A stretch of 64,000 nt of DNA from Opisthorchis felineus (GCA_004794785.1 SJOL01008635.1:916369-980368), one strand, 5' to 3'. Positions 13,171 to 26,302 are shown, counted from the stretch's first letter. Translations and numbers: made by a program. The notes: generated by a model from the letters alone, not told the origin.

Positions 13171-13593
13171 TTATGTGGTCCGACTTCCAAGAATTAACAA
13201 TTCTGCCACCAGTGTAAACGACATACTCATTTCCACATTCGCGAAAAAATAGGTTCCTAATAGTTGCTCTCTAATAATGTTTGTTCCGTGTGATGAAGGT
13301 TGCACAACAAAGACGTATATTAAGGTTGAAGATATTTTAGTCATGGTAAAAACTGTGCTACGCAAATATCCGATCGTTTTATGAGTTGCATGAATCGCAG
13401 TTACAACTTGAACAATGGCTCCAAAGCTCCCAAAAGGACTGAAAGTGTAATAAGATTGCAAACTGACTGATGAAATGCAGACGTAGAAATTTTTGGAATG
13501 ACAAAACGAAACTAAAATCATTTTGTCTAATTTTGGCACGCAAAAACAAAAATACACGATTGATTCAAAGATAGGTGAATAAGTTCTAAACAT
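13171..13593 (-). CDS. 140-codon open frame, possible exon
   Basis: This minus-strand frame is open for 140 codons, long for the window. A strong acceptor (TTATTACACTTTCAG) would start an exon at about 13,446. A GTATGT donor or the stop would end it. The product is hydrophobic and Thr/Val/Ile-rich, with no recognised motif. A shorter plus-strand frame in the same place also reads well, so the strand is undecided. It could be one exon of an otherwise invisible gene or chance. Confidence 0.25.
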   Translation of the reverse strand: MFRTYSPIFESIVYFCFCVPKLDKMILVSFCHSKNFYVCISSVSLQSYYTFSPFGSFGAIVQVVTAIHATHKTIGYLRSTVFTMTKISSTLIYVFVVQPSSHGTNIIREQLLGTYFFANVEMSMSFTLVAELLILGSRTT

Positions 13594-13618
13594 GCTGTCA
13601 CTGGGAGATAACTAACAG

Positions 13619-13795
13619 CAATGAATTAGCGAAATACACTCATTTGCAAACAAATTTGGTTTTGCGAGAGACTCACCTGGAACCCAGCTGAATCTCTCGT
13701 TTGGGAGGTTTCCAGGCAACTGAATGTGCTGCAAAACCAAATTTGTTTGCAAATGAATGTAGTTCGCTAGTTTCGTGCAATTTGGTTTCAAGTAG
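13619..13795. repeat. palindromic repeat unit, family A (MITE-like)
   Basis: An arm at 13,626-13,664 (beginning TAGCGAAATACACTCATTTG) returns as a near-perfect reverse complement at 13,731-13,769, with about 66 nt between them. The left arm and the loop match the repeat at about 1,000-1,090, so this is a member of the same dispersed family. Terminal inverted repeats around a short non-coding core suggest a small non-autonomous DNA element, or a foldback created by two head-to-head copies. No target-site duplication could be fixed by eye. Confidence 0.6.
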
Positions 13796-13833
13796 AACAT
13801 TTGATGGGCCCTAAAAGGGATACAACCCGTCAT

Positions 13834-15897
13834 GGGTTGTTTCGTTTCCTATCTGAATAAGTATTTGTTTGCTATTCCCGAAATAATGTTTAGAGTGTGA
13901 TTTTTGACCATATATAAAACGCTAGCACAGATGGGCAAGAAATCCAAGGTTCAGATGCGGAAGCACCGGTGCTAGTTGCAATCTGAGAACAAGACTCTAG
14001 AGCGTCAAATACGTTAATTGTCTGTCACTGCCTAGCGCACACTGTACCATATTGGAAGTGGATGTTTTGATGAACTACCATGAATTTTCACTTCTTCTTG
14101 GTCTCTAGAACTAACGGGCAGCAGTTTTAATGATTTTTTATGAAAACGTCTTGCCCAGTAGTTTATCAACTTTCAGTATGCGATATGAGACAGAACAAAT
14201 TCCCCAACGTTCGTTGACCAAGCGGTTTCTGTGGCTTTTGTCGGTGACCTCACGTTTTGTGGAGTAAACTCAAACAGTAGCAGTTGGTATTAGAAGCAGT
14301 GTTGCGTGGTTGTCCTCCAGAGATTCATTCATCTACCACATGCCAACCCTACAAAATTGCACTAGAAAACATGATCACATAGCTGAAGAAGAAGACTAGT
14401 ATCAAGATTTCAAAAGTCATGTGTGTATGCACATATAATTAAGGCGGTAGTACTTCACAACAAGTTTCCTTACCATTATTGACATCTCTGAAGTTGTTTC
14501 AGTTAGGTCCGGAATTTCCAGTGGCATGTGATAATTTGGTATTCATTGGTTGAAACGTGGAATAGGCTGTTCTCGCGCATTAAAATTCTTTCCACTCTAG
14601 TCATGTTCACTGTAACTGATAACCGTGTCTGTGATCGCCTCAGACGTAACATCTTAAACAGTTAATGTTGAACCATTGTCGGTGCACAGCGTTCGGTGTG
14701 CTTTAAAGCTCTATATTGGACATTCACCTGACGACTGTGTGGATCCACCCGATTGTTTAGGCAATATTTATGCTATTTTTCTATGAGAATATTGACCCCT
14801 TAAGATAAAGTTTGATAGTATGCTGAAGTCCATTTCAAACGTTTATTTTGGCCTACAAACAAGTTTGGGGAGGATGTGTTACCAAAAACTAAAAGTCAAA
14901 TGGCAAACAGATGATCGTAGACTGGGTATACATGGGCCGATCACAAAAGGAACATATATATCCGGCTAAAAATTGACTTGAAACTACAGCCATCGGTCAA
15001 AATAAACTAAGCAGTCCCCCACCATGCAATGCCTTTTATGGGTGTGTACTACTGGCTGAACCATGACACCTCAGTATTAACTCCCATCCTGTCTTTCCAT
15101 AGGGGTAAGTGAGCACAATGACGAAACCAATCCCACAGAAGCCTTGTAATGGGTGACTTTCAGAGTGCATATAACGCTGTTATCAGCTGAACAAAACGCA
15201 ATTTCACTGTTTATTCTGGTGTTTTTCGCCTATTTTAGTGTTCAGGTCATACAGGGTCTAATCCTTTTGTACAGCTATCCAAACCTATATCCCCTTGGTT
15301 ATTCTGGCTAACCAATCCACCGGGAATATCATCAACTTCGGGTGGTGTCACCAAACTCCAAGCTGCTCATACTTCCATATGGACAATCAGGTATAGGGTT
15401 AGCAGTTCCCGAAGATAAGCTCTGTGTGACTGAAAAAAGATGAAATCCCAACCTTTGAGGAGCCATATTTTACGATATTAAATTACTGCTATAGTCCACA
15501 GTTCAATAAGAGCAAATAGATACTGACATATTAGACATTTTTCCACTACCAACCCACCTGTTTTTACATACAAGAAGATTATACGTCGTTTCCGAATGAA
15601 ATTGGAGGGAAAATCATGTACGTTTGTTGGGAGTCATTCGTTCCTGAGGCGGAGTGTGCATTCTCAGTTCTCTTTCAGTTCTCGAGGCACATAGGATAAA
15701 ATTAAGTTCTAACCTGGACACCTATTTCTTGCCAAAAAGTGCATTGAGCAAGATCAGGCTATCACGGTCAATGTCTCTGGCGAATATGAAATGTTACTGA
15801 CACTACTTCTGGCATATGTTGTGAACTACCCAACGGATAGCAGGAGCAACAGATCTTAACATTGGAGCCTGTTTTCTAGAAAGCGACACATTTCTGA
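13834..15897. other. no supported feature
   Basis: Long stretch with stops in all frames and no agreeing splice pairs. Nothing recognised. Confidence 0.3.
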
Positions 15898-16209
15898 GTG
15901 ACGAAACATCACAGCACCATGCGTGATCCATACGAGGTCATCTCCAAGGCTAAAGACCGAGCGTTTGACACAAAAAATAACATCTTTGGAAGAGTGTACT
16001 TCGGTGAAACAAAAACTCAGTTATTGTGTTTTACAAGAGCATCCAGGGGACCGATAACGTCGTTCTACCGTTCGAAAACTTGTGTCCTCAGGTCACTTAT
16101 GGATCAGGTCACTATGGGCCGGCCGGAATTTCCACTTCTTTCGCGGCTCCCTTTTGAACAGTTTTATCGATTCTTGATTTATTCACGTGGTAACCTACTG
16201 AGTGCGTAA
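15898..16209 (+). CDS. 103-codon open frame, unknown
   Basis: The frame is open for 103 codons. An internal ATG near 15,919 has a favourable context (CACCATGC) and would begin MRDPYEVISKAKDRAF. CAG|GT sequences at about 16,090 could be donors but are weak. The product is basic, with no motif or membrane segment that I recognise. It could be a first coding exon, a remnant, or chance. Confidence 0.25.
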   Translation: MTKHHSTMRDPYEVISKAKDRAFDTKNNIFGRVYFGETKTQLLCFTRASRGPITSFYRSKTCVLRSLMDQVTMGRPEFPLLSRLPFEQFYRFLIYSRGNLLSA

Positions 16210-16559
16210 ATACACATGAGTTTAACAACACTGATTGTAGATTTAATTCGATTCTCAATGGTCACACTGCACAACCCGGTTGCGCGCCGCCCATTGAAAA
16301 CACTGCGACGGATACGAGCAAAATAGTCATTCAGTGTTTGTCACTCAGTAGAACCCGTAACGGATCTTAGGCTTTCGTATCTTATATGCACTCAACGATG
16401 AACCATTTCTTTTATTCCAGCCCGACGGCACTTGTCATGTCTCCAGATTGTGTAAACACATCAAAAGCACCATTTCAACAAACTGGTTGTCAATTAAACA
16501 TTACGTCACGAATGGTTGTCTTTTTAAAGATTTAGGATGCCATTCTTACAACTGAAGGA

Positions 16560-16594
16560 AGTCGTTCACTCATTCATTCGTTCGTTCATTCACA
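16560..16594. repeat. ATTC-type microsatellite
   Basis: A short imperfect tandem run of CATT/CGTT tetranucleotides (TTCACTCATTCATTCGTTCG and on). It lies between unannotated sequences. Confidence 0.7.
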
Positions 16595-17413
16595 CTTTGC
16601 ATCGGCTACTATAATAAGTCACAAATGTGAAGAGGTCTTCAGCTAAAGAAAGACCTCAAAAATTTGCGAATTGATGAAGTATGTGCAAAAACCAATTGGA
16701 CTTGCTTAAGACATGAAATTATATGAAAGGCTCCCTAAGTGTCAAAAAGACATTTAATGATCTCAGACTGAAAGATCAACGCACATATGTTGTGGGGGTC
16801 ACCCGGTTTGCATGTTATTGCACATTGTACAGCTACAGAAAATAAGAATGCTATCGGATGATTAAGGATCACTCTCAGAGTTAAGTTAGCTCATGGGTCA
16901 CTGAAGAAAATGGTAGGGGTAGCGTAAAGTCAAGAAAAACCAGCGAGATCGTGGAATTTTCAAATGAAATCGGGCAGAAAACAAGGATATCTTCACAAAA
17001 GTTTGACCAGTTTTCTGCATAATCAAGACCATAGATTGCATCGAACACAAATTTTTCTGAATTCCGTTAAAATACTTGCTGCCTTTTGTTGAGAGATGCT
17101 TTCCTGGATGTTTCAGTCATTGAGTGAAATAAGCTCAGAAGGGTTTTTTACCAGCTTTATTCTGCAGCACAATTGAGTTCAAATTAGGAACTGTGCTCTG
17201 CCAGTATATATCACTTCACGTCGAATTCGCCCAATCCTCCTGCAACGATAAAAGATATTAAACCGTTGCACATCTCAAGACATAAATCGATTTCAAGTTA
17301 GCAGTGTTTGATTTGAATATGTATTCACTGTTAGAATGGATTCATTTTGCGGTGCTAGGTATGTAATGAAGCGATATTTAATTGCAAACGAAATAAACTA
17401 TAATTGAAAACAT
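16595..17413. other. spacer downstream of the minus-strand gene
   Basis: No coding or repeat signal recognised. It lies just past the proposed polyadenylation signal of the gene at 17,431-19,434. Confidence 0.3.
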
Positions 17414-17419
17414 TTTATT
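17414..17419 (-). terminator. polyadenylation signal AATAAA
   Basis: On the minus strand an AATAAA begins 12 nt after the TGA of the gene at 17,431-19,434. This gives a very short 3' UTR and supports the choice of strand and terminal exon. Confidence 0.45.
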
Positions 17420-17430
17420 CCAAACTTGTT

Positions 17431-19434
17431 TCATGTGACAACAATAGGCATTCTTTTTGAGAACCACTCAAAAGAATAGTGCAAATTCACTTTTCGTTTT
17501 GGTGGAAAGTCCTGTCCTTTGAATGGTGATTTCGGTTGACCAGCACCAAAAATATTTAAAAATTCGTTCGTGAAAGATGTACAATTTGACTGATAAGCGT
17601 GGAGCATATAACAAGTCTGAAAAATACTTTTGTCGATTAGTGTGACAGGAGTATTTCACATGGCTTACGTGCTCCACGTCTTGCATGCTAGCCAAAGGAA
17701 TTTCAGGATTTCTTGATCATTTTTGTATCTAGTGGAGTAGTTACATGTTTCGGTCTAGTGGCAAGATAAATCTTACTTGACTGGGACAAAATTCGGCTCT
17801 GGATCAGGGTTACCTACAGGAAGCGGGTCGGATTTTCATGTGCCCTGCACAGTTGAAGAAAATAAAATCTTACCTGTGCCTTTCTTTGAGCGGCCACTAG
17901 TAGAGCGGTGCTGACGCCATACCCTACCTCGGCGCCAATCACCAAACAGTGGGAAACTAGAATGAAATTGTGGTTTCAAAAACTGCCGCTGGTTATGCCT
18001 GGGAAGAAACAATTAAACATGAATGACTGAAAAATGCGGTACCTAGAACGACGACGGACACCTGAGTATCATGGTTACTACGTCAGATGCGTGTTCCTCG
18101 GCTACTAAACATCACAAATAAGAACAAGGATTTATCTAGATATGTTATTTATCATTGCATTCTGCTAGCGATAATTGTGGCTAATTGCCACCTTAGTTTT
18201 TCAGTTTACCTCCAGTCTCCATGAACAGTGATGGTTTTTCTTATCCCATCCAATGATCGGACCTGACCCATTGTCTTATTTACACCATGCTGCGCATAGG
18301 ACCATTGCTTGATGAACTCGATTTTAATGGGGGATTGAAACTGTAGTGTTTTTTAAGATACCTGTATGTTTTCAATGAAAACTCTAGAAACTCTCCGCAA
18401 CAGATGATTTACTTTGTGCTGTAGTGGCCTAGAATCTCTAACGGCCCAAAGGACTGACCGTTGTATCGAAATCATTTAGCGGAATAATAATGGAGTATGC
18501 CCACATAGTTTTTGACTCAGAGAAACGAGACTGATTTCAGCGGTTTCGCGGGTAGTGCACCGCACACTCTACCTCACTTCAGTTCCACCAGAGGCACTAC
18601 ATTACCCGAAAATAATTTCTAGTATTGACTTAGGTGACTTTTACCTGAAGATGTGTATCCATGTCATAAGATATCTAGTCCTACCCGGGAGACGTGCGGC
18701 CAATAGCTTTACATACTTTCGACATCTGTTTGACGATGTGTCACGAATACTTGTGTTTTTACACTATAAACCGTTTGCATTTTATGGGTCCGTGTTAGTG
18801 AATCCTTGATTTCACTCACCATATACCGCCCTTAAAAATCTGCATAAGTTTGTAAGAGTTTTGAAAGTGGGAAAATACGTCTTATGAATTCCAGCTTTTG
18901 CTTGACAGGCTGTGTGCACCGCGTGTTCCACTGCCTTTGGTTCAACCGAAGGTAGTTGATTTAAAAAAACAGTTCAAAATGCCTGCATATACATTTGTTT
19001 ACCGATTTCAGCCTGTATTTGGCTCACCATCTAGGCACCGACTCAGTAAAGTAACCCCAGTTAGGCATCAGGTAGGCATCCAATCGACTTTCGGTGACTC
19101 ATGCAAGGTATATTTGTCAGGCCGAAAATTTGACTACTAATGATTGTCGTATAAAATATTGATGTTCTGCATTGTTAGGCATTGTTTGACGCTGGTATGA
19201 AAAATCATTAGTTTATGCTCGGTATCTTCTGGGGTACACCCAATAAATTTAGAAATTTTTGGGATATACCAGTATCTTGAAAATTCCCGTATGTTTAAGA
19301 CAAGAGAGGCTTTAGGAAACAGTCTTAATCGCCTCAAAAGCAACAAATTTACCAATTAAGCAAACGGATACAACGACTCACACATCTAACCAAGGAATGA
19401 TTCCCGGATAATAATATCGTCGTGATAATAATGT
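17431..19434 (-). CDS. compact multi-exon gene, unknown function
   Basis: Exons in order: 18645-18763, 18362-18428, 18210-18340, 17874-17998, 17777-17813, 17669-17687 (19 nt) and 17431-17616 (61 codons then TGA). Donors are GTAAAA, GTATCT, GTAAAC, GTAAGA, GTAAGA and GTAAGC. Acceptors are mostly pyrimidine-rich, for instance TTGTTTCTTCCCAG. The frame is kept through all six joins, giving about 235 residues, basic in the middle (WRRGRVWRQHRSTSGRSKK). Further 5' exons are likely at 19382-19434 and about 19,140-19,332, themselves phase-consistent, but their link to 18,763 is unresolved. One intron (18,341-18,361) is only 21 nt and would contain an in-frame stop if retained, so either it is exceptionally small or this copy is damaged. 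No family recognised. Plus-strand frames over 18,583-19,359 are probably shadows. Confidence 0.48.
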
Positions 19435-22400
19435 CTGCAAAAATCTCAGTTTTGTCGTGGAAGAAGCTGGAACATCAAGCCAAATCTAGGCTGGTGTTTG
19501 AGTGCTATTTAAGTCTTTCATCGGTATTCAGTATGAGGTTACGCGCAAAATTTAAAGCAGTAAGTGGTATTAATGTGAACTTTTGACCCAAGCAGTCGCA
19601 GAAAAAATATGGATCAACCAGTATTCGGTTTTTTGGGGACTACTAAAGACGGTGGGTTTTTCCGCGCACCCTTTGTTTGAACCAACCACATGTTGTCCCT
19701 GTTTAGGGTGTTGTTCGAATATGTGGGGCTTCCAGTACCCTTAGTGACCCGAGTTCTATCCATATTCTGACTTTCCCGGTACTAATACAAAGAAATTCTT
19801 TAGGCGCATCACTTACTGATGTTGATTGTCCAAAGGACCACTAGATTATACAGTCAAAGTTGGCTAGCATTTGCAATATAGTCCAGTATTATCTAATGGT
19901 GACCGTATTCATCTCTAAATCTTTTTTTATTCAAGATGTGATGTCACTTTTATACCCTTATGCTACAACGGTATTCATTGCTACAGTTTGCCGTTTTCGA
20001 AATTTGGAACGTGTTCATTTAAAAACAAACCAATGTGACTGAGATTCATCTGCGATTTGGTATATTTATGTTCACATGCGTCTTTGAGACGTAAAGTTCA
20101 TCCAACGGTTGGGAATATGACAAATTTTATTATGCTAACTCTGTCCCAGGGAATGAAGCATTCAATAGTGGGACAGCTCAAGCTGATCCATATGTATTTA
20201 GTTGTTTGACTGATTCAGCTAAATAGAACCGTATTAACTTTTCCTAACATGCATCGATGTTTCTTGCTACTGTTGCTTATGCCTTTTTCTGTAGCACAAA
20301 GTTGAACTGATGCAGCCAGTGCCGCAGCTGTTTGAACGTTCGGTACGTATATTAGCTGGTGAACTAATTATTGCCCGCCTGAATCACATAACTTTCCGTT
20401 GAGTTACGAGGTTGTTTAGACATTTTCCTAGACAGTAAAGTTCTTGTCCATGGAATAATTTGTGCCATTTAGCACAGAGTAAGTCACGACCCAACTGAAG
20501 GATAAATTGCGGAACACTATCCATCTTCAAAGGTGTAAATTAAGGAATTGTTAGCAAACTGTGATGATCTGTTTGATTGCAGTTGAACTGTGATTTAGAC
20601 TAAGTAGACGCTTTGTTTTCAGTCATGGTTTTTATTACAAGAAACCAGTGATTGGGGTAGATTATAACTAAAAGAAAAACGTATACAGCTCAGCAGAGGA
20701 AGTGACCCAATTTTGAAAACGCAACTGATAAAATCCACCTCAACAAGCTCCGATAAAAGGCTTTAGAAGCATTGCTTAATAAAACACAGACCATAACCGA
20801 CAAGCCTTAGTTTTCTAACAACATTCGTCAGATAAAATGCTTAGCATATTGTATCATCAAGTGAAAATCTGACTGTTACGTTTTAGTGAAAAACTTTGGG
20901 TTGAATTAGTTGGTTGTAATCGCCCAGTCTTCCGGTTAAAATTTTTCCATCTAGAATCCGAACATGCAGCATCCGTGTCCTCCTTATTTAACCAATGAAA
21001 GACTCGTCCGGGATTTCTTGACATGGATGTAAGGTTTCCTTGTCGGACGTTTCGGCAGGCCACAAGGAATTCCGGGCTTATTATAAGTAATTGCAAGATT
21101 TCGACTTACCTAACTGCTAATGTTGCTCCTTACGTAGTCATATGGTACATAGCAACGCGTCGTCATCAGCCTACATTTGTGAGGTAGAGTTTAAAATTGG
21201 CGGTAGTGAAACCAGAGATAATAAATTTAGTTGGGTAAAACATTACGTGCTCAGAGGCCATTCTTAATACATGACCGATAGTATACGACCGATGAACATG
21301 AGTAAATTATTTCAGTGCAGCCAGAATGACATTAGTTGGCGAAAGGAGAGGCGTTCGCTTGGTGAACTTGGGTGAGGCACTTGCTATAAAATTCGTGAGA
21401 AACCTACAATTTACAACACCCGACAGCGGTAAGACGGACACTATTATAACACTCCATGTCTGGTCTTGACATACGTTGACCTCCGTTCGAAGGAAGGAGT
21501 ATTGCATGGAAGCCCAAAATCAGTTATCAAAACGTATACATGTTCAACGCTAAAGTAGCTCTACGGCGGCAGTTATCTTCTAAGGAATATTAAATGGTCA
21601 TCACTTCTGAGTGGTAACATCTAAGTAACTAGGTAAGTAGACGTGTGAAAAATAACGTCTCTGGGTTGGTAAGCAAATTTTATCAGTGGCAGTGTAAGGA
21701 CCAACGAGAGTGACTCACTAAATCAGTGGTCTCTTGTACGGATTACCTTTTAGAGTTATTCAACCAGGGGGGCCTGATTTGTTGCGGCGAAGTTATTGAT
21801 GAAGTCAATGATGAGGACACTGTGTAGCTGCCAGTTCTCAAGAAAATCCAGTAATAATCAAAATGGTATAATTCCAAAACAATCCTATGCTGACAACCGA
21901 TATGACTAATGTTTACATCTGAATATAAATAAAAACATTGTTGTGAAGCCAAAGTCTAGAATGCAGTTACCCTGGAATAAAACTGCAGACTGAATAAATC
22001 CTGTTTAAACTTGTTGCTTTATCTTTAACATGCTTCAAATTTTTCTGTAAACATTACCTGGTTTCATTTGTGATGAACCCAATGACTGCTAATTCCGATT
22101 ACAGGAATCTTAGAAAAAAGGGAGACGAACCTTAGATGGACAACAGACTAAGGTTGTTCCGACTGGGATTTAACCCCATTTGCGATTTCCGGCACACAGG
22201 GCTGCTAGTGATACAAACGGGTATTTTTAATCAGGAAGTTTGACTCATAATCTGCTCGTACTCATTTGCCTACTTATTAGTAATAGTAGCAAGAAATGCT
22301 GGATGAATTTTGGTACACGGGCGCAAATTGGCGGTCGACATTCTGGATTTCGCCAATTGTACGGTGATTACATAAGTCACAGCGCAATACCAGCTGATGC

Positions 22401-24172
22401 AGCTTCCGATAAATATTAGGCGCTTCACAATATCAAGTCCCAATTCATCAACTGAAAGTGTTGTCAAGTTCTGTACATACGGCAGGGTGAGGTTACAACT
22501 TCTGGGTACAAAACGCTTGGCGAAAATAGAGTGAAAAAGGGCTTTTCGGATTGACGCCGGCTTACCTGATAATTGAACTCATGATCACAAATGACAGGAC
22601 ATATAAACTGGGGTCAATTGCTCGATAAAAGCACAACGATCTAAGTTATATTTTGCTCAGTTCTCGCTTCTGGGCCGTTTAGATGGGTTCATGTTCGTAG
22701 TGCTGTTGATAAACTTTAAAACTCATCTCTGTTTGGCCACAGAAAAAAGATTAGGAAAGAATAAACCACTGTTGTGTAGAGTGTAGTCATAACTTTGTCA
22801 CGCAGTTAAAATCGCATTGAGTCGCTCAGAAAACTTAACATTTTTTGAAGCAACCGGCTGCACACGTATGTGGTGATACCAAATGATGTTGATGATACAT
22901 CTTTGGTTACTTAGAAACTTAGGTGTACAGGATTAAGTAATATTTAGGATATCCTCTAACCGGAGTGAGCGAGAAGACAAAATGAAGCTACAGACGTTAT
23001 AGAAGATTGCACCGATTTGACTCAAGACAGCTAGTGACAATACATAAGGCCTTAGAAGTGTCGTTGGGTTACCCGAGAGCAGCACGTATACATCAGAACA
23101 GGACAAGTCTTCCCTTAAAAACGTAATTTATGGGCCTGTTGGGTAAGCCCAGGGATATGTATCATGAAGGTGTCAATACTGGTCTGTGACTACTTTTTTT
23201 GGCATTTTGGAACACTGGGCGCACAAATAACTGCAAGGAAACTGAAGAGACACGTGCTGACGTGCGTGTACGTTGGGTCAACTATGAGCTCTCTCGGGCA
23301 TACAAGTTAAATCACGCATATGTTAGTCTTTCGCCGGCACACGGATGAATGCTTCATGCAGATTTACAAGAACTCATGTCGTGCGGTGTCCGAGAATGTA
23401 GCCTAGTAACTCAACAACCAGCTGCCGCAAAGTAACCAACATTCTGCTTACAATTTAATAAAATATACAACAACACCCGAAAAAATAACGTGTGAGTCCT
23501 TCACAAATGCTTTTTTATTTGTCGATAAATGGGTCATACTCTGAATAGTAAAACTTGCACAGCAGATAAGCACAGCGTAAAAGACCTTTGCTGTTGTGAA
23601 TGACGAACCAGAAATGGACACTGATCGACCGATTTAATACTGAGTTCATTGTAAAACCTTTTGCTCTGGACCTTTTGCCTATCAACGGGCCGACGCATTG
23701 CTAGGCAAATTAACCATCAACCAGGCTTGAACTACTTAATCCTCAACCGAGTGAGACTAATTCAGTTTTTGCTTTGTAAAAAAAGAACAATTGCAGTGTT
23801 TCTGTGACTGATTCACCGAAACCTTTGAAACTTGAAGATAGCATACTGTTTTCCTGTGACCAGACGACTTACCCCTACCATTTATGTATGAATCTCATAT
23901 AAATCAAAATTTACGATGCCTCAAAGACTGCTGTATGCAGAAAGTCATAGGCAATTATGATAGGCGAACTTATTGTCCTCTTCAATTTCATAACTCACAC
24001 GTTAATTTGGTTGCAACCAAACTGCTCAGCTGAGCCGACAATCCAAAGGCTCATTACAGCCTGAGCTACCAATATTCAGTTCCACTATAGGATAGCCTTT
24101 AGTATCACAAACCATAAGCTTTCTTCAATCAGAAACTTATGAATTCATTATGTATGGGTCATATATGAACAG
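19435..24172. other. no firmly supported gene
   Basis: Isolated open frames exist on the minus strand at 20,857-21,096 and 21,307-21,507, the latter possibly a terminal exon after TGTAAATTGTAG. I could not join them to anything, and the opposite strand is also open. No repeat or RNA was recognised. Confidence 0.25.
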
Positions 24173-26211
24173 GACTCAAAGAGGACATCTGGACTGAAGC
24201 GTGTGGAACTGGTGGTGCGTCCAACTTCAACCTGGGGTAAGTTCCTTACTGCAACTTATTACTTCTCATCAACAAATGACATCGAAAATGCCATATAAAC
24301 CTAAACCTGATGCTCAGCTTTAAATAATATTTATACGGCAAACAAAACCTCTTATTAATTTGCTTCGGGGATTTACCGTCAGATTGATTGCAATTTCTCA
24401 ACCACGGCCTAGTAAACACCAGAAATATGATCTAGCGTAGTTTTTTTTATCTCCTTCACGGTTCGTCTTTTGAAATATTCGTCATAAATCAAGAGCTCTA
24501 ATGTCACCTGCGCGCGCAAAACTTTTTCCTACGCACTTTTGGAGTGGTTGTTTTCGTTTTAGTATACGGATAAATGCTTCCTATTTTCAGGGGACGCCAC
24601 ATAATTTTCGTATTCTCGATGTTCATCAGAATGTGAAGTAGACCTATCCTTACCTGATTCATTTTGGTTCAAGAAGAATAATAAAACACGCACCTAAAAG
24701 TTATTTTCCTGCTCAGCAGGGTCGTCAGTCTGTGTGTAAAAAAAACTGCACTTTATTATCACCGGTGTATCTATAAGGCGTTCACTGACTCTGTATCCCT
24801 CTCCACAGATATCAATCAGAAACCAGTGTTCACACCACGAACTTCTGTTTGGCCTAAACGGGGAATCCTCCGCAATTCAAAATGGTTAGTTTTCCAAATA
24901 TCCGTAGAAATTTAGGAGTGCAAGGAATTTCCGAATACAGCTCTCTAGCTCCGCATCCGGGTAAAATCAGAGTGATGGAGCTCATACGTACACTAGATCA
25001 TGAAATTCTATTTTATTTGGTAAAATTCACTGCTCTCTGCAACATACTCGGGCAGACTTGAAACTTTCCGAGTGTCGCAGGAAGTAATTCCCGCAATCTA
25101 GCATGCGTGTCAATTGGCTGTGATATCCGGCTTCTTGCCAAAAACTCGCTTAACCTTCCGCTTTATGTGCCACTGATTCATTTTTCGTTTGGCCCCACCT
25201 CCAAATAGAACAGCTTCGGGGTAAAATTGACAAGAGTACCGGGTATTGGAGCGTTCCAGGCATTCATAGTTTTCTATTAACGAGGAAATCAAGTGAAGTT
25301 CAGACAAATTGCTCGTTTATAATAACCTCTAACTGAGCGCCCTGCACGTAGACACCTCGCACTTCCCTCGAAACAATGTTAGAGGTGGTTGACTGTGTGT
25401 ATGCACATAAACTTAAACATGAGGTGGAGTAAAAATCCTCAACAGATCTATGCCAATTTGACCGCTGTTAGGGACAACCACACTGACTTAATTTGCGAAT
25501 GGGTGTACAATTCCAACTGGGTATCCTGCAGAAACTGAAATTGATGGGGTCTCTGGGGCCATGTTTACCTGTTTAGTTTCAGGTAGAGAGCAACCGGCAG
25601 TGGGCTGTCCAAGGGCCTTCTTCAACTCTGTAAGTAGTGTTCAGTCAGGATCGGTGGCATGTTTCGTTTTTGTGGGGACAACAAATAGAAGTGCATCACG
25701 AAACTCCTTGGAGGTTTTGACGTTTCAGTAAGCTAAAATCAAACATTGACAAATGTGCATAATTGTGAATTTTCTTCAATCCCCGGGAAGAGGATTTGCA
25801 CCGCTGTCCCTATTTAACTACGGGTTGATTAATCCGTAAGCTGTGTTGGACATTTTTTGGGTCCTAGGTACTTTTATCAAACGTCCACCAGGCGACAATA
25901 GGCAGATAATTAAAACTGAAAGGCTTCATTCTAATTATTCCCTTTTTATGTATTTCAGATGGATTTCCCACCTCAATTTCGTTGACAATATCTTTCGTAC
26001 ACTTGAAGTGCCACGTACACTTCAGACTATTTCTTCTCACTACCTGGGCCTTTTGCTCAACTGTGATGGTTTTGTACACTTCTGTACTTATTATTCCAGA
26101 GTTATTGATAATATTACTCACGAACATGTTTTAGAAGATTGTAAAATTTTACCATATCAAATGCAAGAGAAAAATAGCTCAAGACTCAGGGGCCAGTCTC
26201 CTTTCGATTAA
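24173..26211 (+). CDS. three-exon 3' end of a plus-strand gene, unknown
   Basis: Exon 24173-24236 has 21 codons and donor GTAAGT. Exon 24809-24884 has an excellent acceptor (CCCTCTCCACAG) and donor GTTAGT. The last exon, 25959-26211, follows one of the best acceptors in the window (CCCTTTTTATGTATTTCAG) and is open for 83 codons to TAA. Phases are 0/1, 1/2 and 2/stop, so the frame is kept. An AATAAA follows 86 nt after the stop. The product has no domain I recognise; the last exon is rich in aromatic residues and His. A minus-strand frame at 25,864-26,127 overlaps the terminal exon but lacks comparable splice sites. More 5' exons are expected upstream. Confidence 0.47.
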
Positions 26212-26296
26212 ACTGTCTCTTTGGATTGCAATTTTATTGGAGTTTTTGGCTGTTCATATCTTGACGACCTTTCCGAACCACGGTAACTTTTTTATG

Positions 26297-26302
26297 AATA
26301 AA
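26297..26302 (+). terminator. polyadenylation signal AATAAA
   Basis: Lies 86 nt after the TAA of the plus-strand gene ending at 26,211. Confidence 0.4.

Noticed and set aside
18583..19359. Plus-strand exons with good acceptors (18,583, 18,909, 19,012 and 19,273) that chain in phase to a stop
   Set aside because: The minus strand over the same bases is part of a longer phase-consistent chain with a polyadenylation signal. The plus frames are taken as shadows, although 19,012-19,071 has good sites on the plus strand.
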